DNA of 33,813 nt from an uncultured Prevotella sp. GTDB lineage: Bacteria; Bacteroidota; Bacteroidia; Bacteroidales; Bacteroidaceae. The stretch is from the NCBI GenBank assembly GCA_946614175.1, contig CAMOGP010000003.1:1-33813 (forward strand). Direction: 5' to 3'. Below, one piece after another: positions 10,701 through 19,318 of the stretch; the first letter of the stretch is position 1, and every line of letters begins with the position of its first letter. The notes below the pieces were generated by a model. It was not told the origin of the DNA. It did no database searches and worked only from the letters and a program-made list of their open reading frames with translations. The position numbers were made by a program, and so were the translations under genes.

Positions 10701-11140
10701 TTGCTGCTGCTGTTACTGACATGACACAGGAGCAGATTGCTGAACTGGAGACCAACGGAAAGGTGCAGTTGGGTAGCTATGAGATTCTGGCCGAGGACGT
10801 TGAGGTAATCAGTGAGGATATTCCTGGATGGCTGGTTGGCAACGATGGTAACCTGACTATTGCTCTCGACATCACGCTGACTGACGAGCTGCGTGCAGAG
10901 GGTATGGCCCGTACGCTGGTGAACCGCATTCAGAACATTCGTAAGAAGAGCGGATTGGAGATTACCGACCGTATCCGCGTACAGATAGAACCCAACGCGG
11001 CTGTAATGAAGGCTGTGGAGGACTTTGGCGACTATATCGCCCGTCAGGTGCTGGCCGATGAGGTCAAGCTGGAGGCCAATGAGGGACAGTCTGTTGAATT
11101 TGATGATTTTAAACTAAATATCAATATTACTAAATCTTAA
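7730..11140 (+). CDS. ileS: isoleucyl-tRNA synthetase
   Basis: 1136 aa; FFEGPPSANGHPGIHHVLGR (HIGH region), DAKGNKMSKHVGNV (KMSKS), GWDTHGLPVE. Confidence 0.98.
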   Translation: MAKRFAEHNGLNLTQVNNEILEKWMKEDIFHRSIDEREGCPQFVFFEGPPSANGHPGIHHVLGRSLKDTFNRYKTMQGFQVKRKAGWDTHGLPVELGVEKELGITKADIDNKESSKYISTEDYNKKCRENVMKFTAEWRELTERMGYFVDLDNPYITYDNKYIETLWYLLKKFYEKGLLYKGYTIQPYSPAAGTGLSSHELNQPGCYRDVKDTTCTALFKMKNPKAEMAEWGTPYFMAWTTTPWTLAANSALCVGPKIDYVALQTYNPYTAEKITVVMAEARVAAYFDTAAEITDGGEMPEFKKGEKFLPYRVVGRYKGTDLVGMEYEQLLAMIKPMGDAFKVIPGDYVTTEDGAGIVHIAPNFGADDAFVAKKAGICPIVLIDKKGNERPVVDLQGKYFLIEDLDTDFVNKYVDVEKWGRYAGRYVKNAYDENLTDKDETLDISICMDLKAEGKVFKIEKHVHNYPHCWRTDKPVLYYPLDSWFIKSSACKERMSQLNTTIGWHPESTGSGRFGNWLENLNDWNLSRSRFWGTPLPIWRSEDGEEKCIGSLEELYNEIEKAVAAGVMASNPLKEKGFVPGDMSKENYDKIDMHRPYVDYIILVSESGKPMKRESDLIDVWFDSGSMPYAQIHYPFENRELIDNNKAFPADFINEGVDQTRGWFFTLHAIATMIFDSVAFKNVISTGLVLDAKGNKMSKHVGNVINPFEMIDKYGSDAVRFYMITNSEPWDNLKFDPEGVAEVSRKFFGTLYNTYSLFAMYANVDDFDPKAPQIPVEKRPEFDRWILSCLNSLVKGVEEEMNGFDPTRAGRLIDKFVDEDLSNWYVRLNKKRFWGKEMDEDKLAAYQTLYECLMTVSKLLAPFAPFFADRIYCDMGGEMDSVHLEKFPVANMSLVNADLEQRMEIAQRITTVVLSLRKKEGIAVKQPLQTLMIPPVDEAQRVAIESVKQIFLQEVNVKDVKFVEGQGILVKKVKCNFRTMGKKFGKDMKAVAAAVTDMTQEQIAELETNGKVQLGSYEILAEDVEVISEDIPGWLVGNDGNLTIALDITLTDELRAEGMARTLVNRIQNIRKKSGLEITDRIRVQIEPNAAVMKAVEDFGDYIARQVLADEVKLEANEGQSVEFDDFKLNINITKS

Positions 11141-11145
11141 GACTT

Positions 11146-11532
11146 ATGGCGGAGAAGACACGCTACACTGACGAGGAACTCGAGGAGTTCCGTCAGATAA
11201 TCAATGAGAAGTTGGCCTTGGCCAAACGTGACTATGACCAAATGATGGCGTCGCTGACCAATCAGGATTCTAACGATGTGGATGATACATCACCCACCTA
11301 TAAAGCATTGGAGGAGGGTAGTGCTACACAGTCAAAAGAGGACTTGATTCAGTTTGCTGCTCGTCAGCAGAAGTTTATTCAGGGTCTCAAAGCTGCACTG
11401 GTACGCATTGAGAATAAAACGTATGGCATCGATCGTATTACAGGAAAACTGATTCCTGCAGAACGTCTGCGTGCTGTGCCTCATGCAACATTGAGCGTTG
11501 AATCAAAGCAGATTGAAAAGCAAAAGAAGTGA
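11146..11532 (+). CDS. TraR/DksA-family protein lacking zinc-finger cysteines
   Basis: YGIDRITGKLIPAERLRAVPHATLS matches the DksA C-terminal domain pattern; coiled-coil N-terminus. No cysteines in the protein. Confidence 0.88.
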   Translation: MAEKTRYTDEELEEFRQIINEKLALAKRDYDQMMASLTNQDSNDVDDTSPTYKALEEGSATQSKEDLIQFAARQQKFIQGLKAALVRIENKTYGIDRITGKLIPAERLRAVPHATLSVESKQIEKQKK

Positions 11533-12164
11533 ATAAAGCTAAAGAAATCGTGACTAAAGGAAGATTGGCGATGATACTGATTGTCGCCATCCTCCTTATT
11601 GACCAATTCATAAAAATATGGGTTAAGACCCATATGGAGCTGCATGAGAGTATCCGGGTGACCAATTGGTTTTATATAGCCTTTATCGAGAATAACGGTA
11701 TGGCTTATGGTATGCAGATTGGTTCAAAGTTACTCCTTTCACTTTTTCGCGTATTTGCCATTGGGGCTTTGGGGTATTATATCTGGCTTCAGACACATAA
11801 ACCCAATGTTCGTTGGGGGTATATTGTCTGCTTATCTATGATATTGGCCGGTGCTGCGGGCAATCTTATCGATTGTATGTTCTATGGCTTATGCTTTGAT
11901 GCTTCGACGGTGGGACATGTTAGTCAATTTGTAGGCTTTGGAAATGGCTATGAGTCGTTTCTCATGGGCCGCGTGGTGGATATGTTCTATTTCCCTCTCA
12001 TTGTAACGACCTATCCTGATTGGTTTCCAGTTTATGGTGGCGAGGATTTTATTTTCTTCAGTCCTGTATTCAATTTTGCTGACTCAAGTATTAGTGTTGG
12101 AGTAGTAGCTTTATTGCTGTTCTTCAGAAAGGAAATCGGTCAGATTTCATTTAAGAAGAAATGA
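11529..12164 (+). CDS. lspA: lipoprotein signal peptidase (signal peptidase II)
   Basis: IENNGMAYGM, AGAAGNLIDCMFYG, GRVVDMFYFP, FNFADSSISVG catalytic motifs; ATGA-type overlap with the upstream gene. Confidence 0.95.
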   Translation: MNKAKEIVTKGRLAMILIVAILLIDQFIKIWVKTHMELHESIRVTNWFYIAFIENNGMAYGMQIGSKLLLSLFRVFAIGALGYYIWLQTHKPNVRWGYIVCLSMILAGAAGNLIDCMFYGLCFDASTVGHVSQFVGFGNGYESFLMGRVVDMFYFPLIVTTYPDWFPVYGGEDFIFFSPVFNFADSSISVGVVALLLFFRKEIGQISFKKK

Positions 12165-13105
12165 AAAAATATCTACTGTTTGCCGTTGGTGTCTTAACAA
12201 TAATGGTTGGATGTAAACCAGGTACACCGAGTGAGTACATCCAACCTGACGACATGGAGGATATCCTTGTGGAGTATCATATGGCTAAAGCCATGGCCGG
12301 TCAGTACAATGGTTCGTATGAAGATCGTAATTTTCATCAGGCTTTATATGTAGAGGCTGTATTGCGTAAACATGGCGTCACACAGGAAGAGTTTGATTCT
12401 TCGCTGGTCTATTATTATCGTCGAGCTGATAGGTTTGGAAAGCTATATAAGAATGTAGCCGACAGACTCGAGGAACAGGCGTTGTCACTTGGTGCTACGG
12501 AAGGTGAGATTGGTAAGTTTGCTTCTCTTAGTACCACAGGTGATACAGCGAATATATGGACAGAACGTTCTCGTTATGCGATGATGCCGGTTCCGCCCTA
12601 TAATCGCTGGTCGTTCGAGGTTGCTATAGATTCGACTTTTCATGAAGGCGATAGCTTCCTGATGCAGTTTATGTCAGACTTTATGTTCCAGGATGGTACG
12701 CGTAGTTGTACGTTGAATATGGCTGTGACCTATGATAACGATACGACAATTAGCAAAAATATTGTGTTTTCGTATGCTGGTCTGACACAGTTGCGTATTC
12801 CTGCTTTCGAAAATCATGTCGTGAAGCGGATCCGTGGATATTTCTATCTGGCTGGTGGCAGTGATCGTACAACGACAACACGTCTTTTATTTTTGGATTA
12901 TATCCAGTTGATACGTTTTCATAGAGAACAACATGAAGAGAATCAGAAAGATAGCATCGAATCAGATAGTGTTGGAGGACTATACCATCCTGACACAGTC
13001 GGTGGTAGAAATCTCCCAAGGACAGGTCTTAAAATGGTATCCCCTGACTCAGGAGTTACCCAACACGGAATGGTTAGGCGGACAAGTTTGCCTGGGAAGA
13101 GATAA
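12161..13105 (+). CDS. DUF4296-like lipoprotein
   Basis: Lipobox TIMVGC; IQPDDMEDILVEYHMAKAMA resembles the Bacteroidales DUF4296 N-terminus; overlaps lspA by 4 nt. Confidence 0.8.
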   Translation: MKKYLLFAVGVLTIMVGCKPGTPSEYIQPDDMEDILVEYHMAKAMAGQYNGSYEDRNFHQALYVEAVLRKHGVTQEEFDSSLVYYYRRADRFGKLYKNVADRLEEQALSLGATEGEIGKFASLSTTGDTANIWTERSRYAMMPVPPYNRWSFEVAIDSTFHEGDSFLMQFMSDFMFQDGTRSCTLNMAVTYDNDTTISKNIVFSYAGLTQLRIPAFENHVVKRIRGYFYLAGGSDRTTTTRLLFLDYIQLIRFHREQHEENQKDSIESDSVGGLYHPDTVGGRNLPRTGLKMVSPDSGVTQHGMVRRTSLPGKR

Positions 13106-13151
13106 TGATGGGGTGCTTAGAGCATATTATAATAATAAGCTATTAGTATAA
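12933..13151 (+). CDS. small conserved-looking protein (72 aa), out of frame with the end of the DUF4296 gene
   Basis: MKRIRKIASNQIVLEDYTILTQSVVEISQGQVLKWYPLTQELPNTEWLGGQVCLG... has globular beta-rich composition; the overlapping frame's tail is low-complexity and S/T/G/R-rich. Confidence 0.6.
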   Translation: MKRIRKIASNQIVLEDYTILTQSVVEISQGQVLKWYPLTQELPNTEWLGGQVCLGRDNDGVLRAYYNNKLLV

Positions 13152-13173
13152 ACAACTAAAAATCTATACGAAT

Positions 13174-14499
13174 ATGAATACAAAAGTGCGTTTGGCGGTA
13201 ATGAATTTCTTGGAGTTTGCTGTATGGGGAGCATACCTCACATGTATGGGTAACTATCTGGGAAAAGCTGGCCTGGGTGAAAGTATTGCATGGTTTTATG
13301 CCATACAGGGTGTCGTTTCCATCTTCATGCCTACTCTGATGGGTATAGTGGCAGATAAGTGGATTCAGCCACAACGACTGTTGGGCCTCTGTCATCTGAT
13401 TGCCGGTGCCTTTATGTTAGGCTGCTGGTGGATGGGTGTGCAGGCTGGATTTGGAAACCCACTGCTCAATAAGTCGGTCTTTATTGCAATGTATACTTTG
13501 AGCGTGGCATTCTTTATGCCAACTATTGCTCTTGCAAATACAACTGCTTTTTCTATTCTGAAGAAAAACGGTATGGATACAGTAAAGGATTTCCCGCCTA
13601 TTCGCGTGTTGGGAACTGTAGGATTTATTGCTACCATGTGGTTTGTCAACTGTGCCGTATGGGAAGATGGAACTTTCTCGTTCACCCTTGCGGAGAATTT
13701 ACATAAGTTCCAGTACACCTATATGCAGTTTTTTGTATCAGGTATGCTGAGCGTCCTGCTATGTATTTACTGTCTCACTCTGCCTGAGTGTCCATTGAAA
13801 AAGCAAGAAGAAGGAAAGAATACTTCTATCGTGGAGACTTTGGGATTGAATGCATTTAAGCTCTTCAAGACCAAGAAAATGGCTTTCTTCTTTATTTTCT
13901 CCGCTTTACTTGGTATGTGTCTGCAAGTGACCAATGGCTATGCAGGTCCGTTTATCACAAGTTTTAAGGGTAATCCTGATTTCGCGGATACATTTGCTGC
14001 TAATAACGCCACGTTGTTGACTAGTATCTCACAGATTAGTGAGGCATTATGCATTTTGATGATACCTTTCTTCCTGAAGCGTTTTGGTATTAAGATTGTA
14101 ATGTTGATGTCTATGTTTGCATGGGTATTCCGTTTCGGCTTCTTTGGCGTAGGTGATCCCGCAATGCCTGGTGTTATCTTCTTTGTTCTGTCATGTATTG
14201 TTTATGGTGTTGCCTTCGACTTCTTTAACGTGTCTGGTGGTATCTTCGTTGACCAGGAGTGTGCTCCGGATATAAAGGCTTCTGCACAGGGCTTGTTCAT
14301 GATGATGACAAACGGTATTGGCGCTACAATCGGAACATTGATAGCTGGTGAGGTGGTGAATCATTTTTGCCAGTGGAAAGGTGACTATCTGGTAGGCGAT
14401 TGGCAGAGCTGTTGGTTTATCTTCGCTGCTTTTGCATTGATTGTAGGCGTTTCATTTGCCTTGGTATTCAATCCTGGTAAGAATAAGACACAAGTATGA
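13174..14499 (+). CDS. MFS nucleoside permease (NupG/XapB-like)
   Basis: Multi-TM protein; MNFLEFAVWGAYLTCMGNYLGKAGLG and ADKWIQPQRLLGLCHLIAG resemble the nucleoside:H+ symporter family. Confidence 0.85.
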   Translation: MNTKVRLAVMNFLEFAVWGAYLTCMGNYLGKAGLGESIAWFYAIQGVVSIFMPTLMGIVADKWIQPQRLLGLCHLIAGAFMLGCWWMGVQAGFGNPLLNKSVFIAMYTLSVAFFMPTIALANTTAFSILKKNGMDTVKDFPPIRVLGTVGFIATMWFVNCAVWEDGTFSFTLAENLHKFQYTYMQFFVSGMLSVLLCIYCLTLPECPLKKQEEGKNTSIVETLGLNAFKLFKTKKMAFFFIFSALLGMCLQVTNGYAGPFITSFKGNPDFADTFAANNATLLTSISQISEALCILMIPFFLKRFGIKIVMLMSMFAWVFRFGFFGVGDPAMPGVIFFVLSCIVYGVAFDFFNVSGGIFVDQECAPDIKASAQGLFMMMTNGIGATIGTLIAGEVVNHFCQWKGDYLVGDWQSCWFIFAAFALIVGVSFALVFNPGKNKTQV

Positions 14500-15032
14500 A
14501 GCGTACGCTTTTGAGATTTGAAAACGTGCAACAGGTCGTTGGTGGCGACGGAATGGCTGTCATTATACTTACTGACGAGGAGCGTAAACGTGCCTTGTCC
14601 GTGGTATGCGACGAACCCATGAGTCAACAACTACAGATGCGTGTGGCAAATCCAAAGGCTTGCCGGAATATGTTGCCAGAGACGTTGCTGAGTCTTTTAC
14701 CAGAATCCTATGAGATGTTGGTTTGTGGTTTATTCGAGGGTCAGTATCAGGTAATGCTGATGAATAATATTGGCGATTCCGTGCGTTTACGCATGAGTGA
14801 TGCTGTGTTGCTGAGTCTCATATCTGATATCCCGCTTTATATTGAGGATAACCTGATGGAACGACAGTGTTTCCCTTTCGATGAGAATGCGCAAAAGATT
14901 GCGATTCCTATCAATACAATGGATGTTACCAAACTGCAGTCTGCTTTGGATGAAGCTATAGAGAATGAGAATTACGAACTTGCTTCACAATTGCGTGATG
15001 AAATAAAAAAGAGACATCATGAAAGAAATTAG
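14496..15032 (+). CDS. DUF151 / bifunctional nuclease-family protein with C-terminal UvrB/C-like motif
   Basis: BFN-like core (GDGMAVIILTDEERKRALSVVCDEP...) and C-terminal NENYELASQLRDEIKKR; ATGA overlap with the permease gene. Confidence 0.85.
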   Translation: MKRTLLRFENVQQVVGGDGMAVIILTDEERKRALSVVCDEPMSQQLQMRVANPKACRNMLPETLLSLLPESYEMLVCGLFEGQYQVMLMNNIGDSVRLRMSDAVLLSLISDIPLYIEDNLMERQCFPFDENAQKIAIPINTMDVTKLQSALDEAIENENYELASQLRDEIKKRHHERN

Positions 15033-15741
15033 GTTTTTCTATGTACCTGATGCTGCTAAGCAAACAGAGTTGCCTGATGATGAAGCTGTTCATGCCGTCA
15101 GAGTGTTGCGTATGCAGGCTGGTGATGAGATGATGCTGATGGACGGACAGGGTTTTTTCTACCGTGCTGCTGTTACTCTCACTACGCAGAAACGCTGCCG
15201 GTATGAGGTCATCGAGGCGCTACCTCAGGAGCATCAATGGCAGGGCTGCATCCATTTGGCTATCGCACCTACGAAACTGATGGATAGAATTGAGTGGATG
15301 GCAGAGAAGGTTACAGAGGTAGGATTGGATAAGTTGTCATTTCTGGACTGTGCCTTTTCTGAACGTAAGACGTTGAAACTGCCTCGTATCGAGAAAATCG
15401 TTGTGTCGGCATTAAAACAGAGTCGTAAGGCTTATATGCCAGTATTGTCAGAGATGACTCCGTATAAGTCTTTTATTCAACAGCACACTGCAGGACGACG
15501 CTATATCGCACATTGCTATGACGAGGTGCCTCGTGTGAATCTGTTTGATGAGTTAAGAACTGCCAAGGTGGATGAAGAAACCTTGGTGATGATTGGTCCA
15601 GAGGGTGATTTTTCTATTGATGAAGTACGTATGGCTGTTGATGCAGGCTTTATTTCCGTTGATTTAGGAAAAAGCCGTCTGCGTACAGAAACTGCGGGGC
15701 TTTCGGCTGTGATGATGATGCAGCTTGCAAAACAATGCTGA
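15019..15741 (+). CDS. rsmE: 16S rRNA (uracil1498-N3)-methyltransferase
   Basis: APTKLMDRIEWMAEKVTEVGLDKL, IGPEGDFSIDEV, DLGKSRLRTETAGLSAV match the RsmE SPOUT family. Confidence 0.95.
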   Translation: MKEIRFFYVPDAAKQTELPDDEAVHAVRVLRMQAGDEMMLMDGQGFFYRAAVTLTTQKRCRYEVIEALPQEHQWQGCIHLAIAPTKLMDRIEWMAEKVTEVGLDKLSFLDCAFSERKTLKLPRIEKIVVSALKQSRKAYMPVLSEMTPYKSFIQQHTAGRRYIAHCYDEVPRVNLFDELRTAKVDEETLVMIGPEGDFSIDEVRMAVDAGFISVDLGKSRLRTETAGLSAVMMMQLAKQC

Positions 15742-15769
15742 TGTTATAATCGACAAAAATATTGTTAAT

Positions 15770-16222
15770 ATGAAAAGGATATTGATATTTGTGCTTCTTG
15801 TTTGTTCTCATCTTTCATTGCAAGCCCAAGGTGATAGCCTGAATATCCGTGAGGCATTTAAGCAGATGCCAGACAGTTTGTTGCCTTATCTGACGCAGAA
15901 CAATAGGCTGGATATGATGGATTTCATGGATGCAAAGATGAAAGCCGCTGTTGACAATCTGTTAGGTGGTGAGAGTGAAATGCTGTTTCTCTCTGATGAC
16001 TCCCTATGTATCAAGATGAATGAGTCGATGAATATGGAACTGAAAATGCTCCGTGACGAAATTGAGCCTATTATCCTTATGAAGCGCACTTATAAAATAT
16101 CAGAACGCCAAAAGGAAATCCTGATTGGCAGGTATTCATCCTCTTGGCGTTCTATATCAGAAATCTCCGTGGTATCAACGCTTCTGAAGCGTGACGAAGA
16201 CGTGATTGAGAAATCTTTTTAA
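15770..16222 (+). CDS. DUF3256-like secreted protein
   Basis: Signal peptide MKRILIFVLLVCSHLSLQAQ; IREAFKQMPDSLLPYLTQNNRLDMMDFMDAKMKA pattern. Start at 15770 preferred over the ORF start at 15725. Confidence 0.75.
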   Translation: MKRILIFVLLVCSHLSLQAQGDSLNIREAFKQMPDSLLPYLTQNNRLDMMDFMDAKMKAAVDNLLGGESEMLFLSDDSLCIKMNESMNMELKMLRDEIEPIILMKRTYKISERQKEILIGRYSSSWRSISEISVVSTLLKRDEDVIEKSF

Positions 16223-16231
16223 TCTTATATT

Positions 16232-16726
16232 CTATTTCTGATGACTTTGTTGGCCGTGTCTTTGCTGTTGTGGCATATGCGGCCAATTGAACTGGGGCTT
16301 GTTGCGATTAAATCTTCTAAACACATGGCGATAGAATTTGTCCTCAGCTTTCAGTGCAGCATATACTTTTGATGCTGGTAATAAATCAAGAAAACGCTCG
16401 TGGTATGTTTTCTGAATGCGTTTCATCTCTAAATCGATATCATCACGTTCCTTGATAGCCTTCATGCAAGAAACCTCATCGTTGGGCATTATTGTTACCA
16501 ACTTGCGCTGGCGCTCATACAGCCCGCGTTGTTTGTTCTGCATTTCCCTGTATACAGGAAAGAATTTTGCAGCTTCTTGTGGTGATAATTTTGCCTCGTT
16601 GATGATGAAGAGATGCAGTTCAGCATCAAATTTCTCAGGCGAAAATTTTAACTCTTCCTGAGGCTCATTTGCATTGATCGTCAGGGTTGTGATAATCAGA
16701 ATTAAAAATATCAATCCTTTTTTCAT
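16232..16726 (-). CDS. secreted Spy/CpxP-like helical protein
   Basis: Signal peptide; EAKLSPQEAAKFFPVYREMQNKQRGLYERQRKL and Q/H-rich tail; last gene of the sigma factor cluster. Confidence 0.65.
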   Translation of the reverse strand: MKKGLIFLILIITTLTINANEPQEELKFSPEKFDAELHLFIINEAKLSPQEAAKFFPVYREMQNKQRGLYERQRKLVTIMPNDEVSCMKAIKERDDIDLEMKRIQKTYHERFLDLLPASKVYAALKAEDKFYRHVFRRFNRNKPQFNWPHMPQQQRHGQQSHQK

Positions 16727-16741
16727 AGTATTTCTCTCTCC

Positions 16742-17101
16742 TTACATATCAGCCAATAGGCTAGCATAAATTTCATTGTTGTCGAACATGGCATAGTCAG
16801 TGGCTTCGTCAATATACGAGTCATTGTATTCTGTTGCATGTTGAGAGAAATTGCCTTTCATCGTCTCGTTTGTCTGCTTGTCCAGATTCTGGTAAATTAC
16901 CACACCAAAAACGGCTATGCAGACGCATGCAGCAGCATAGAGAAGCGGCCTAAGTCGCTTGATTAATGCGGGCTTCTGTTCCTTTTGTGCTGGTATCTTA
17001 TTCATGATATCGTCCGCCAACTGCTCAAAGTATCCTTCGGGCACTGTAAACGGGTTTTTATTACCCATTTTGTTTCTAATGTAATCCTCTTCGTAGTTCA
17101 T
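16742..17101 (-). CDS. single-TM protein, candidate anti-sigma factor
   Basis: NPFTVPEGYFEQLADDIMNKIP cytoplasmic N-terminus then TM segment LLYAAACVCIAVFGVVIY; directly downstream of an ECF sigma gene. Confidence 0.6.
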   Translation of the reverse strand: MNYEEDYIRNKMGNKNPFTVPEGYFEQLADDIMNKIPAQKEQKPALIKRLRPLLYAAACVCIAVFGVVIYQNLDKQTNETMKGNFSQHATEYNDSYIDEATDYAMFDNNEIYASLLADM

Positions 17102-17146
17102 AGTTTCGTGTCCTTTTTCTTTTTGACGTATAAAATTAATTATGGT

Positions 17147-17698
17147 TTAATCGAATTGTTTAAAAAACTCTGTGATTTTTTTGACGGCTATATGATAGGA
17201 GGCTTTTAAGGCTCCTTCTGATGTGCCGAGTGTCTTGCTGATGTCGCTGTATTTCATGTCATCGTAGTAGCGAAGCATAAATACTGTACGCTGAACTTCT
17301 GGGAGTGATGCGATAGCTTGTTGCAACTGTGCTTCTTTCTCGTCACCGTCAAAATATTCGTCAGCCATTAATTGGTTGACAATTCCTGTCTCTATATCAT
17401 CGGTACTTAGCGTCTGTCGATTCTTTTGCTTGCGCAGGAAATCGAGCGCCTCATTGATGGCTATTCGTGACAGCCACGTAATCAGTTTTGAATCACCGTG
17501 AAAACTATCAAGTGAACTCCATGCTTTAATGAATGCGTTCTGTAGCACGTCATTACTGTCTTCATGTGTGATGACAAGACGACGTACCTGCCAGTATAGC
17601 TGCTCGCTATATTGGCGCACCATTACTTCAAACCCCTTGCGTCGTGTGGCAGGGTCTTGAAGGAGCAACTTCAGTTGGTTGTCATCTGTTGTTGGCAT
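17147..17698 (-). CDS. ECF-type RNA polymerase sigma factor
   Basis: Sigma region 2 (SNDVLQNAFIKAWSSLDSFHGDSKLITWLSRIAINEALDFLR) and region 4 (QRTVFMLRYYDDMKYSDISKTLGTSEGALKASYHIAVKKI). Confidence 0.93.
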   Translation of the reverse strand: MPTTDDNQLKLLLQDPATRRKGFEVMVRQYSEQLYWQVRRLVITHEDSNDVLQNAFIKAWSSLDSFHGDSKLITWLSRIAINEALDFLRKQKNRQTLSTDDIETGIVNQLMADEYFDGDEKEAQLQQAIASLPEVQRTVFMLRYYDDMKYSDISKTLGTSEGALKASYHIAVKKITEFFKQFD

Positions 17699-17734
17699 TG
17701 TATCTGGTGTTCGTGCTTTAGTGATTAAGACGCC

Positions 17735-19318
17735 TTAGGGCATAAAAGGTTTAATTTGCCGAGCTATTTGTTTGTCATATTCATAGCGATCTGGCCATAT
17801 TTCCCATTTCCCCGTCTCCGGGTTGGGGTAGAGGGTATAGTAGTCAATAACTACTGGAATGTGGGGATTGACACTGATATAAGACATTTTAATACCTTTC
17901 AGTGGTTCCTCATCGTCTGCATGTTCGCGTTGATAGTTTTTTCCTTTATCGCTTTCAGGACTCATATCGATGTTCATCCGAATCTTGTCGAGTGTCCACT
18001 CCTGAGCGTCGGGCATCAGGTATTTCACTAGGTCGAATGGCCGTTGTATGCGTATACATCCATGAGAAAGCGTGCGTTTGTTATAGGTGAATGTATTCTT
18101 GTTGTTTGTGTCATGCAGATAGACGTCAAACTGGTTGTTAAAGCGAAAAATGATGCGCCCCAACGAGTTGCGTGGCCCACTATGTTGGGTCACGCGGTAT
18201 ACTCCACTGCGTAGTTGGGTGCTCGTGATTTTTTGGGGTGAAATAGTGTCACCGGAGCTTCTATGTACGATAAAGTAGTCGTTGCGTGCAAAGTAGGCCG
18301 AATCGCCAGCATGTGGACTTACCTCATCGCGCAGGATGCTGTTTGGGATATTCCATTCGGGATTCAGTTGTATCAGTCGTATCTTACTAGCTAGCAAGGG
18401 TGTTTTTGTATTCCATGCTCCACAGCAAATTCGCATGGAGAATATACTGTCAGGTCGAATAGCCCATAATTGTTGTGATGGGATGTTGACGAAGACATGA
18501 TTCTGCGTATGGTCAGTCTTTTGTATATGACGCCAGCGCAGACGTTCCATGTTGCAGAGTATCCGCAGTCGTCCGTCTGTCGTTGAATCCGTAGCTAAGC
18601 GTTCTTTTAACTGTTTATATATGGGATGCAGATTTTCCAGACCGGCTAGGTAAAGAGATGGATTCTCATCGTTAGCATGCGCTAATGCCTGTTTGGTGAA
18701 GTCCTTGTCAGGTTGCTCTATGTCAATATCATAAATGATGCGATATCCCCCTTCCTTACGCTTGTCGAGTCTGTTGAACACCTTATTGGGATTCATAAAT
18801 CCATAACGTTGTCCAAGGGCGTAACGCATATATGCTTTACTGAGGTGTAACTCCAATTCTGCCATTGTCTTCGTGACACTGGTATTCGTAGAGTCAAAGT
18901 CGAGTGTGCGGAAATGCTTTAACTCTTTCAGTATTTCTGTTGTATAAAAAGCTTTTGGTGTAAAACCTATCTTCTGGGCTTCATTCTCCAGAAAGTGGGC
19001 TGTCGTCTCTGCTTTTTGGATGAAATCTTCGTCCTTGCCGTCTAACCATACCCAGTTATTTCCTTCATGATAATAATCTCTGACTAACTTGTCTGCTTCT
19101 AGTGTGTCTGAATGACTAGAAATAAATAGCCCAAGACACTGTTGGGCATCTTGAGCGCTGTCTGCAAGTAGTTGCAGTCTAAGTTTTGCGGCCATGTCTT
19201 CCTGCGACATGAATATGTCGTTTTTGCAGGCCGTGATATTAAATAAAAGAGCGCAAGTTAAGAAACTTAACGCAATGTGATTTTTCGTACAGTTTTTCCT
19301 ACTTTCAGAATGTAGCAT
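17735..19318 (-). CDS. L,D-transpeptidase (YkuD/YcbB-like) lipoprotein
   Basis: Lipobox LFNITAC; catalytic motif RTLSHGCIRIQRPFDLVKYLM; N-terminal scaffold-type region. Confidence 0.9.
   Translation of the reverse strand: MLHSESRKNCTKNHIALSFLTCALLFNITACKNDIFMSQEDMAAKLRLQLLADSAQDAQQCLGLFISSHSDTLEADKLVRDYYHEGNNWVWLDGKDEDFIQKAETTAHFLENEAQKIGFTPKAFYTTEILKELKHFRTLDFDSTNTSVTKTMAELELHLSKAYMRYALGQRYGFMNPNKVFNRLDKRKEGGYRIIYDIDIEQPDKDFTKQALAHANDENPSLYLAGLENLHPIYKQLKERLATDSTTDGRLRILCNMERLRWRHIQKTDHTQNHVFVNIPSQQLWAIRPDSIFSMRICCGAWNTKTPLLASKIRLIQLNPEWNIPNSILRDEVSPHAGDSAYFARNDYFIVHRSSGDTISPQKITSTQLRSGVYRVTQHSGPRNSLGRIIFRFNNQFDVYLHDTNNKNTFTYNKRTLSHGCIRIQRPFDLVKYLMPDAQEWTLDKIRMNIDMSPESDKGKNYQREHADDEEPLKGIKMSYISVNPHIPVVIDYYTLYPNPETGKWEIWPDRYEYDKQIARQIKPFMP

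Noticed and set aside
15725-15769. Upstream extension of the DUF3256-like ORF (MQNNADVIIDKNIVN...)
   Set aside because: The signal peptide starts cleanly at MKRILIF (15770); the extension overlaps rsmE and would mask the signal sequence.
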